Positions 1 to 7,443 of a stretch of 24,141 bases of DNA are shown here, piece after piece (within the stretch, counting starts at the first letter, position 1; each line of letters starts with the position of its first letter). The DNA is taken from the IMG/VR virus record IMGVR_UViG_3300037606_000117, positions 1 to 24,141 of that record. One strand, written 5' to 3'. The position numbers and the translations under genes were made by a program. The notes under the pieces are model-generated. The model was not told where the DNA came from. It saw nothing but the letters and a program-made list of their open reading frames with translations, and did no database searches. Origin of the DNA: a virus.

Positions 1-419
1 GCGCTGTTGCCCGAGGAAATAGAAACCTTGAACGCGCGGCTGACCTGTTCGGCAACTTGCTGAACCTGAATGGTTACCCGGTCCAGCGCGTCGTTGATTA
101 CCTTGGGGTAGAACCCGCCCTGATTGGTCAGGTCAACCGGTTGCAGGTTGCCCACCTGACTGGCCAAGGTCAACGTGGTGCCAACGGGTGGCGAGGTCAG
201 CATGGTGACGGTGCCGCCCGGGTTTGCGTTCTGGTCCGTATTGAGCGAAACCAGATAGTCGGTGTTGATGACCCTGTTCGTTTCCACGCCCGACAGGGTG
301 ACGGCCTGCACCACCAGCACGTCGGCCGACGTGAACACCTTGAAGGCAAACGGAAAGGCGACTGCGACCCCGTTGCCAGTGAACGGGCCAGCCTTGCGGG
401 TGGTACTGGAAATTGTCAA
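1..419 (-). CDS. Tail fibre protein, N-terminal virion-anchor region (partial, runs off the left edge)
   Basis: The reading frame is open from a TTG at 417-419 to the window edge (139 codons, no stop). The start is chosen because GGAG lies 7 nt upstream on the coding strand. The product begins MTISSTTRKAGPF, followed by FPFAFKVF, a DYLVSLN segment, a GGTVTML strand and DLTNQGGFYPKVINDALDR. This pattern is typical of the N-terminal head/tail-binding domain of T7-like tail fibres and tailspikes. It is followed by a helical region (IQVQQVAEQV) that leads into the shaft. The domain attaches the fibre to the short tail, while the receptor-binding part lies beyond the window. The gene follows the internal virion genes, as in many podoviruses. 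Copy 1 of the GGTGCACGTAA element and a hairpin lie directly upstream. The domain family is clear; whether the distal part is a fibre or an enzymatic spike cannot be seen. Confidence 0.85.
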   Translation of the reverse strand, partial: MTISSTTRKAGPFTGNGVAVAFPFAFKVFTSADVLVVQAVTLSGVETNRVINTDYLVSLNTDQNANPGGTVTMLTSPPVGTTLTLASQVGNLQPVDLTNQGGFYPKVINDALDRVTIQVQQVAEQVSRAFKVSISSGNS

Positions 420-429
420 AGGTGCGCTC

Positions 430-467
430 CTAGAAACTGAGAGGCAGTTTCACCCCTCAGTTTCTAG
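430..467 (-). other. Perfect 12-bp inverted repeat (hairpin) between the giant virion gene and the tail fibre gene
   Basis: CTAGAAACTGAG (430-441) is repeated inverted as CTCAGTTTCTAG (456-467) around a 14-nt loop. The element GAAACTG also recurs inside the loop. On the coding strand the stem ends exactly at the first G of the GGAG ribosome-binding site of the tail fibre gene. No U-run follows, so it is not a textbook intrinsic terminator. It could mark an mRNA processing site, limit translation of the fibre, or protect the 3' end of the upstream message. Confidence 0.7.
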
Positions 468-478
468 TTACGTGCACC
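468..478 (-). repeat. Junction element GGTGCACGTAA, copy 1
   Basis: An exact 11-bp copy on the coding strand. It starts 5 nt after the stop of the giant internal virion gene and ends 48 nt before the TTG start of the tail fibre gene. The hairpin at 430-467 follows it immediately. See the finding on the five copies. Confidence 0.85.
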
Positions 479-483
479 CCGTC

Positions 484-3400
484 CTACTTGGGGTCTTGGT
501 GCCCGGTCAGCAACGCGCCGGGGTTCTGCGTCTTGCCGTCGCGCAAGGCCTCGATGCCGTTGACCGTGCGGTTAACCTGGGCCGCTGGCAGTCGCAACAG
601 TTGGCCCGACGTGTTGATCACGGCCTTGCGCAGCCCCGGGTCCAGCTCACCTTGGTGCGATTGCTTGCCCAGCTTGGCCAGATCCGCCAGCATGCGCACC
701 CCAGCGGGGCCGCTGTAGTCGGCGCCGAACTGCGCGGTACCGGTGGCCGCCTGCACGGCGCCCGTGACTTCGCGCACCCCGACCAAGAGCCCGAACAGGA
801 AACTCAGGTGTTCCCCTATCAGCTTTTTGATAATGTGCTCGGGGTCATCCCAGTCGCCCGAATCGCCAGGGGTCAGTGCCTCCTTCAAAGCCGCGCCCAA
901 TATGACGGGGATCGAGTACAGCAAAAGATAGTCCGCTGCGAGCTTGGCCTTACTCTCGTGGTTCATGGTTTTCTGCACGCCCAGGTTCAGTGCGGTATTG
1001 AAAAAGCTGTAGAACGTGGTGAAGAGCTTGAGGCCGGGGCCGCCGCGCTCGATAGCACTCTGGTCCTTTACGCCGCCACTGCCCTGCGCGTCAATCACGG
1101 CCTGGTCAGACAGCGCCACGGAACGACTTTCGTCATTGCCTTCGGCGATGGCCTTCTCATAGGCACCCCACCAGGTGGGAATATCCACCGCTTGCTGGCA
1201 GCGCATCATGAGGAAGTAGGCCGACGCGTCCACCGCTTCGCGCACCTTGGTGCGGCCCTTCACCTGACTGCGCACCTCGTTAATCTCGCGCAGCCGGGTG
1301 AGCGCACGGGTGCGCATGAAATCAGATTTTTCATTGATGGCGTCCGCAGTCTCCAAAGGGGAGCCGATGAACTTGGCCACGCCCTTGCCCACCCACTTGG
1401 GGCCAATGCGCGCCATGGACTGGGTGATGCCCAAGGGCTGCATCAAGGCAGACATTACATTCCAGCCCAGCCCCGACACGCTCACGCCTTGCCGGATGTA
1501 GGCCAGGGCCTTCTCGCCCGCGCCCTGCGCACCCCGGTCGCCTTCGGCGTTGTCTTCCAGCCAGCGCTTGAATTGCTGGTGGGCATCCGGCCCGTACTTG
1601 CTGCGCATGGCTTCGGCTATGCGCTTGTTGCGCACCAGCTTATTGGCATCAATCAGCCATTCGTGCCACGTCAAATCGTGGATCACTTCCTGCACGCCGT
1701 TGTAAATGCCATCCAGCGAGTACAGCAATGGGCGCCCGTTGACCTCTTCCACCCGGCTCTTGGTGAACGACCGGCGCGTGGTGGCGCTAGTGTAGGCCCC
1801 GGCGAGCTGACGTTTGGCGGCTTCCGCGTCCTCGTGGGATTCGGCCCGTTCGCTGGCACGCGGATCGTACTTGATGGGATAGTACCCGCCGCGCAACGTG
1901 CCGTAAGGGGTTTGCACGGGTGTGGGCTCCACCCAGTTGGGCTCTTTCCCGTAGACCCGTTTTTCCTTCTCACCAATGGCAGGCCGGTAACTCTCGAAGT
2001 GGTCCCACACGGCTTGCACAAACTGCCAATCCGCTGGCGACAACGAATTCAGCACCGGCTGCAATTGCTGAATGGACCAGCCCTCGCCACCCAGCAAGCG
2101 CTGGGTGTTGCTCTCGTTGCCTAGGTTCAGGGCGATGGCCAGCTTGGCCTCTTTGTTGAGCGAGCGGTTAATCGACTTGAAGAACTCACCCTTGCCGCCC
2201 ATCTTGCCCTCTTTGAGGACCGGCGCCACCAGCTTGGCCAACTCTTTGGTGGCCTTCTCGCGCATGACCACCTCGTTGTCGCCCGCCATGTTGGCCGTAC
2301 GAATCAGATATTCCCACACCGGGCCGCCGTCCTTGCCGCCGTCCATGACGCGCGCCCACGTCGCCGCCTTGATGTGTTCCGCCCAGAAGTTTTTAAGGCC
2401 CACCAGCTTGGCTCCCAGCACGGTGTTGGGGGTGCGGGTGTCAGCTTTGCGGGTGCCCGCTTCCAGGTTGATGCTGGTGGTAATTTCGTCCACCGCTGCC
2501 CCGAAGTCGCGGTTGGCCTGCGCAGTCAACAGCCGGTTCTTGAGACGCCCAAGGTGTTCAATTTGCTTGATGGTATCGCGTAGGCCCCGCACTTCCTCGA
2601 CGGTCATTTCCTTGAACGACTTGCGGTTCGCTTCCTGCAGCAACTCAGGCGGAATATCGGGCTCCATGCCCTGATCCGCTTGGTCCTGCACCCACTCCAC
2701 CAGGCTTTTGCGCTTGTCGATGGTTTTCAGGCTGGTGCTGGTGCGCAGGTCAAAACGCTCCAGCAAGGCGTGGATCTGGTCCGCGTATTCGGGGTCCAGC
2801 GTCTTGCTGACCTTATCGAATTTCTTGAAGTATTCCACCGCCGACTTCACGTCTTCCTGCGCGGCATAGGCCGCTTTGGTGGCGTACAGGTTGATCAATT
2901 GATTGCGCTTGTGCATGGTGGCCTGGGCAATGTCGCCCACGGCTTTGGCCGCCGCCTTGGCAGAGCGCACCTCAGCCGCCGCGTACTGACCGGGCCGGAT
3001 GTCGCGCACCTTGAGCTTGGCAATGATTGCCGTGGCGTAGTCGCGCGCGGCTCGCGCCAGCACGTCCACCGTGTTCTTTTGCCCCGGCACCTTCTCGCGC
3101 ACGCTCATGGCCTTCTGCAAGGCCTTGAGCTCAGTGGCCACGAACTTGGCCCGCGCGTCGTTGTGGATGGCCGCGTCCGCTGCGCGCTCCAGTCCGGCCG
3201 GGGTGGCCAGGTCGCCATGCTCTTGCAGCATACGGGTGTCTACCATGCCCTCGATCACCGACTTGGGTGGCTCAGTCTCGGCCAGGGTCTTCACCAGCTC
3301 GTCGCCCGAACTGAATCCAAACAGCTCGCCCACCACGTCCGGGTTGAGCCCACCCTCGTCGCTGGTCATGCGCAACTCGGACAGCTTGCGCCACACAGCG

Positions 3401-6400
3401 TCGTCTTTGGTGCCATAGCGACGGCGCAGCTCTTCGGTCTGCAGCCTGCCATAACCCACTTCAGGCAACTCTGGCAGGTTGAGGGGCGCGTCGGCCGCCA
3501 CCTTGTCGTATCGCTTGCTGGTCAGGAACGTCCACGCGCGGTAAATGGGCTGGGCCATCACCTCACGGCGCACCTCGCGGGTGACTTGCGCGCGCAACGC
3601 GTCGTGCCGCTTTTGCAGTTCCTTGAGCTTGCGCGAACGGGCGTTCTGCAGCCACTGCATATCGCGCAGGCCACGGGCCTGCAGTTCTTCCACGGCGTCC
3701 ATGGTGGCCTGGGTGCCCTGGTCGTGGTAGGCCTTGAATTCGTCCAGGGTCATGCCCGCCTCTTCGGCGGTTTTAAACAGCGGTCCCATATCGCGGGCCG
3801 CTTCGGCTTCGGCAATCTGGTCGCTGGTGGCCAGCATGCGGTCCATGACGCTGCGCACCTCGTCGGACAGCTCCACCTTCATGGCGCCCTCGATGTCGGT
3901 CTTGCTGCCATTCACCGACTTGAGCAATGCCCGGTAGACGTTGACCAGCCACGCCCGGAAGGCCTGAAAGGTGTGCTGCAGGTCCAGGCTGGGGGCTTTG
4001 CCCTCAAACGCATAGGCTTCAAAGCCGCGCGCCCATTGCTCGTGGTAGCCCCGCTTTTCGTCGGTGGACAGGTATGACCAGTGGTCCAAGGCCGTCATTT
4101 CTGGCGTGGGCTTGACGCCCAGCCAACCCAGCGTCTTGTTCATGTCGTCCAGAATCGAGCGCTCGCCCTCACTGACTTGTTCACCCTGGGCAATGCGCGC
4201 TGCGATGCGGTTGGCCAAGTCGGTTTGCACTTCCAAGAAGAAGTGCCCGGACTCGTGGATAAAGGTGGACAAGTCCGCGTTTTTCAGCAGACTGATAATG
4301 CTGGTTTCTTGGGTTATGTCGTTGCCGAAGGCAATCTGCCCACGGGCTTGGGACTTTAGGCTGTCGCCTTGGTAGAAAGTGCCAGCGAGCGCGCCACTAG
4401 GGTTCGCGCTTCCACGATCCTGCTGCCCACGTACTGACTCCAGAAATGCGCGTCGTGCTCCCTCGCTTTGTACCAGGGATTTGAACAGAGCATTTCTTTG
4501 TAGAGTTGTGACGCCTGCCTTACCAGTTCCCGGTAGTCCGCGATCTCGCGTGACCGCTCTGGTGAGTTCTTCATTTCCAAACGTATCGCCCGTGCTTGCG
4601 TCTCTGAAAGTAGCGGTGGTGGCATCGTAAACAAGGTCGGCTCCTATTGGGTTTGAATGTCCGGTGGCCGCAATAGACACGTCCACCATGGCACGGATAT
4701 TACCCAGCGTGTCGCCGTCTGTCCAGTCCAACGGGGGCACGCCAATAGACTCGTCACCCAAATACTGATCTGGGTGGGGCTTGAGGTGGTCCGTCGTGCC
4801 GTACTTGATGGCGCTTGAGAGCATGTTTTCCAGGCGCCTGCGCATGGCCGCCGCGCTCACGCCGTTGGGGTCGCCCACAAACACCAGTCCGTTATTCAGT
4901 GCGTAATTGGCGGCCACGTCGTACACCAGACTGCCCCCGTTGCCCTCACCCACGCCCGACACGTTCACATACGCCTCGCCGCCCTTGCGGGTCATGCTGG
5001 CGTATTTGCCCGTGGACAACTTGAGAATCCAGGACTTGGTGCCTGCGGCCGCGTCGTCGTTGGGTGTGGTGTTGGCCAGCACCCACAGCTTGGTATCGTC
5101 CGTGCTCTTGTCCACGTCCGACACTGTGATGGTGACCGGCTTGTCGCCCTTGACCAGCAAAGACTTGTCCGACGCGATGTCTGTCAACTCCAGCGCATTC
5201 GAGCGTGGGTACTGATACAGGTCGTCGTTCTGGCCCAGCGTCAGCAACACCGCCGCCACCCCGGTCTTGGGGTCGTCAATTTGTGCCTGGTTCAGGATGT
5301 TGAGATCGCGGGAGGTGGGGCCGGACACAATCTCAAACGCGGGTTCCGCCGCCCCTTCTCCGTAGACGGCACCGCCATCGAGCTGCCCACCCTCAAGGCG
5401 CCGAACGTCATATCCCCGGCGTTTGAGCGCTTCGTAAACGTGCACCGCGTCCGCCTCAACCGTTGAATCGCTAAAGACCTTCACCCCGTCGGCCAATGCT
5501 TTGTCAATCAGCGCAGCGTAGAGTTTGATCCCTTCACCCTTGCCGCGCATGTTCTCCTGAACCTCGGACGAGCTGATGCGCAGCGCGCCGTCTTTGATGT
5601 GGCCGCCCACAAGCCCGGCATCGGACTTTGCGGCCAGAAAATCACTGGAGTCCTTCTGCCCTACGGTAACGCCACCCTGGTCGTACATGCCGCCCGCCAC
5701 CTCATTGGCATTGAACCCGAGCTTGTAGGTATCGGCAAACTGTTGCACCGTCATCCCGGTGCGCGCGGCCATTACCGCGTAGAAGTTGGCTGCCAGCGTG
5801 GCATATTGCTCGTTCACCTTGCTGGTGAAGCGCTTGATGTCGTTGAGCTGGGTGAGGATCTGGGCCTGCACCTGGTCGCGGCCCGCCTTGAATTCGGTGT
5901 CGTTTTCCTTCGCGGCCATCACGCGCTCAATTTCGGCGTTGATGCTGTCGCCCTTCTCGGCCATGTAGAGCTTGGCTTCATCGCGGCTCATGCCATTCAC
6001 GTCGGTGCGGGCGTGGTCAATCAGGGGCTGTGCAAATTCCGTGCCGATGGTGTTGGCCAGCAGCTCGCCCGTGGGGATGGCCAAGTCGCCGCCCGTGTCC
6101 GCTTGGGCCAATTGGGCCGCCACGCTGGGCACGGCTTGCGCCAGGGCCTGCGGGTCTACCCCGGCCTCGACCAGCTTGGCGCTGTCCACGTAGACCGTGG
6201 GCACGCCCTCGTCGGCCAAGTCCTGCGCGTAAGAGCGCAGGGTGTCGGGGCTGCGCTCCAGAAGTTTGCTGGCCTGCATGGTGGCCTGCATGGCCTCCAG
6301 CACTTGGGCGTGCTGTTCTGCTTGCTTTGCTTGGGCTTCACGCTGGGTGTTCGTACCCATAACCCGATCAATTCCCCGCGCGGCACCTGACTGCAACCCC

Positions 6401-7443
6401 ACGCCCACCAGCGTGGCGACAAGCGTTTGATAGGCTGCGTCCGGTCGTTCGGCTGCAAACTCTTTCAGCGTTTTGTCTGGGTTCAGGTTCATCCAGGTGT
6501 TGAAGTCCTGCGCCACGGTGGTCAGTTGTTCCGTCCACACCTCGGGGGCGGCCTGCCCGGCCATCGTTTTGACAAGGCTCTTGCCCGCAGCCATGTCCTC
6601 AAACAGTTTTGCCGCGGGAATCTTCTCAAAGACGTATTCAAAAACGCCGTGGGGAACCCCGTAGGCCAGCGCTTGGGCCTCGGTCTTGCCCTTGTTTCGC
6701 GCGTCGTTGTACGCCTGCGCGCCCGTGGATAGCCCCATGGCCCCCGCGATAGCACTGCCGCCCACCTTAGCCCCCATGAACAGTGCCCTGCCCAGCCCCA
6801 GGGGCAACAGCGCGAGGTTGGTGCCCGCCGACTGCAACCCGGATACGACGCCCTTGCCCGTGCTGGTGGTTGCCTCTGGGCTAAAGTAGTTCATGGACTC
6901 TTGCGCCCGGTTTGCCATATTGCGGTAGGTCGCCCCCACGTTTTGCAATTGGCTGGATCCCGACAGCCCGCCCGCTAAGTCAGCCGCAAAACCCGCCGTG
7001 TCAAAGATTGCGCCACCCAGCCCCACGGTCGCACCCATACCGACCACTTTGGCCGCGTTGCCCATGTCACCGATAAGCCCGCGTTCGGCATCCGGCGCAC
7101 TCACCAGATACTTGGCGGCCGCCGCGATGCTGGCCAACACGCCACTGTCGTCATGGGCTAGCTTGGCAAAGTCTGCATCGGTGTACTTTTTCTGTAAAAC
7201 CGGCGACGTGGCCGCGTTGTCAGCTACCGTTTTAATAGCAGCCGAACGCTCTGCGTCTTGCGGCATAGCTGCGACCACGCCCTTGGGCTGGTCCAGAAAC
7301 GTGGCGATGCGGTTGTATTTGGCCTGGTCGTCCGGGTTGACCGTGACGGCACTCGATACGGTGGCTTTGAACCGGGCGCGCTTGGCTTCCAGTTCGGCCT
7401 GAATAGCGGGGTCCAGGTCGTCCGACAAAACTTCATTTGGCAT
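484..7443 (-). CDS. Giant polyvalent internal virion protein (T7 gp16-like position), 2319 aa, with GNAT-like and HESGH zincin-like domains
   Basis: This is the last of four internal-virion-like genes; it overlaps the previous gene by 11 bp and precedes the tail fibre gene. Position and size suggest a T7 gp16-like ejected core protein. Visible parts in order: glycine/alanine-rich hydrophobic segments near residues 130-160 and 205-242; a GNAT-like domain near 600-690 with the acetyl-CoA-loop motif RGKGEG (633-638) followed by the helix HVYEALKRRGY; a conserved phage region near 850-1000; a metalloprotease-like motif FIHESGHFF with H1063, E1064 and H1067; a charged coiled-coil-like stretch near 1260-1295; an LPD38-like region near 1985-2170; and hydrophobic helices near 2169-2190 and 2210-2227 that could insert in the host membrane. 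I see no lytic transglycosylase signature as in T7 gp16. The domain assignments are pattern recognition; enzymatic activity is inferred only. Confidence 0.85.
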   Translation of the reverse strand: MPNEVLSDDLDPAIQAELEAKRARFKATVSSAVTVNPDDQAKYNRIATFLDQPKGVVAAMPQDAERSAAIKTVADNAATSPVLQKKYTDADFAKLAHDDSGVLASIAAAAKYLVSAPDAERGLIGDMGNAAKVVGMGATVGLGGAIFDTAGFAADLAGGLSGSSQLQNVGATYRNMANRAQESMNYFSPEATTSTGKGVVSGLQSAGTNLALLPLGLGRALFMGAKVGGSAIAGAMGLSTGAQAYNDARNKGKTEAQALAYGVPHGVFEYVFEKIPAAKLFEDMAAGKSLVKTMAGQAAPEVWTEQLTTVAQDFNTWMNLNPDKTLKEFAAERPDAAYQTLVATLVGVGLQSGAARGIDRVMGTNTQREAQAKQAEQHAQVLEAMQATMQASKLLERSPDTLRSYAQDLADEGVPTVYVDSAKLVEAGVDPQALAQAVPSVAAQLAQADTGGDLAIPTGELLANTIGTEFAQPLIDHARTDVNGMSRDEAKLYMAEKGDSINAEIERVMAAKENDTEFKAGRDQVQAQILTQLNDIKRFTSKVNEQYATLAANFYAVMAARTGMTVQQFADTYKLGFNANEVAGGMYDQGGVTVGQKDSSDFLAAKSDAGLVGGHIKDGALRISSSEVQENMRGKGEGIKLYAALIDKALADGVKVFSDSTVEADAVHVYEALKRRGYDVRRLEGGQLDGGAVYGEGAAEPAFEIVSGPTSRDLNILNQAQIDDPKTGVAAVLLTLGQNDDLYQYPRSNALELTDIASDKSLLVKGDKPVTITVSDVDKSTDDTKLWVLANTTPNDDAAAGTKSWILKLSTGKYASMTRKGGEAYVNVSGVGEGNGGSLVYDVAANYALNNGLVFVGDPNGVSAAAMRRRLENMLSSAIKYGTTDHLKPHPDQYLGDESIGVPPLDWTDGDTLGNIRAMVDVSIAATGHSNPIGADLVYDATTATFRDASTGDTFGNEELTRAVTRDRGLPGTGKAGVTTLQRNALFKSLVQSEGARRAFLESVRGQQDRGSANPSGALAGTFYQGDSLKSQARGQIAFGNDITQETSIISLLKNADLSTFIHESGHFFLEVQTDLANRIAARIAQGEQVSEGERSILDDMNKTLGWLGVKPTPEMTALDHWSYLSTDEKRGYHEQWARGFEAYAFEGKAPSLDLQHTFQAFRAWLVNVYRALLKSVNGSKTDIEGAMKVELSDEVRSVMDRMLATSDQIAEAEAARDMGPLFKTAEEAGMTLDEFKAYHDQGTQATMDAVEELQARGLRDMQWLQNARSRKLKELQKRHDALRAQVTREVRREVMAQPIYRAWTFLTSKRYDKVAADAPLNLPELPEVGYGRLQTEELRRRYGTKDDAVWRKLSELRMTSDEGGLNPDVVGELFGFSSGDELVKTLAETEPPKSVIEGMVDTRMLQEHGDLATPAGLERAADAAIHNDARAKFVATELKALQKAMSVREKVPGQKNTVDVLARAARDYATAIIAKLKVRDIRPGQYAAAEVRSAKAAAKAVGDIAQATMHKRNQLINLYATKAAYAAQEDVKSAVEYFKKFDKVSKTLDPEYADQIHALLERFDLRTSTSLKTIDKRKSLVEWVQDQADQGMEPDIPPELLQEANRKSFKEMTVEEVRGLRDTIKQIEHLGRLKNRLLTAQANRDFGAAVDEITTSINLEAGTRKADTRTPNTVLGAKLVGLKNFWAEHIKAATWARVMDGGKDGGPVWEYLIRTANMAGDNEVVMREKATKELAKLVAPVLKEGKMGGKGEFFKSINRSLNKEAKLAIALNLGNESNTQRLLGGEGWSIQQLQPVLNSLSPADWQFVQAVWDHFESYRPAIGEKEKRVYGKEPNWVEPTPVQTPYGTLRGGYYPIKYDPRASERAESHEDAEAAKRQLAGAYTSATTRRSFTKSRVEEVNGRPLLYSLDGIYNGVQEVIHDLTWHEWLIDANKLVRNKRIAEAMRSKYGPDAHQQFKRWLEDNAEGDRGAQGAGEKALAYIRQGVSVSGLGWNVMSALMQPLGITQSMARIGPKWVGKGVAKFIGSPLETADAINEKSDFMRTRALTRLREINEVRSQVKGRTKVREAVDASAYFLMMRCQQAVDIPTWWGAYEKAIAEGNDESRSVALSDQAVIDAQGSGGVKDQSAIERGGPGLKLFTTFYSFFNTALNLGVQKTMNHESKAKLAADYLLLYSIPVILGAALKEALTPGDSGDWDDPEHIIKKLIGEHLSFLFGLLVGVREVTGAVQAATGTAQFGADYSGPAGVRMLADLAKLGKQSHQGELDPGLRKAVINTSGQLLRLPAAQVNRTVNGIEALRDGKTQNPGALLTGHQDPK
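4356..4634 (-). CDS. Possible nested gene in another frame inside the giant virion gene, 92 aa, unknown function
   Basis: A 92-codon frame on the same strand lies wholly inside the giant gene. It starts at TTG 4634, with AGGAG 6 nt upstream; an ATG lies three codons further in, at 4625. The predicted product is hydrophilic and mostly helical (for example NSPERSREIADYRELVR) with no membrane segment or recognisable domain. By hand count, the giant frame drops to about 48% G or C at third positions here, against about 65-71% in neighbouring stretches, and uses rare AGA, CTA and GGA codons. The nested frame shows about 64%. That is the pattern expected if the nested frame is under selection, but a segment of foreign composition would explain it too. 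The start resembles the other TTG starts in this genome. Treat as a candidate only. Confidence 0.3.
   Translation of the reverse strand: MFTMPPPLLSETQARAIRLEMKNSPERSREIADYRELVRQASQLYKEMLCSNPWYKAREHDAHFWSQYVGSRIVEARTLVARSLALSTKATA

Noticed and set aside
262-2124. A 620-codon plus-strand open frame
   Set aside because: It lies antisense to the giant virion gene, has no protein-family pattern and is a by-product of the GC-rich codon use of the true gene.
2680-4077. A 465-codon plus-strand open frame
   Set aside because: Antisense to the same gene; rich in His, Gly, Leu, Val and Gln as expected of a reverse frame of GC-rich DNA.
5430-5445. A near copy of the junction element (ACGTGCACC core) inside the giant gene
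   Set aside because: It matches only 9 of 11 bases, is not at a gene junction and encodes the GNAT helix HVYEAL, which explains its sequence.
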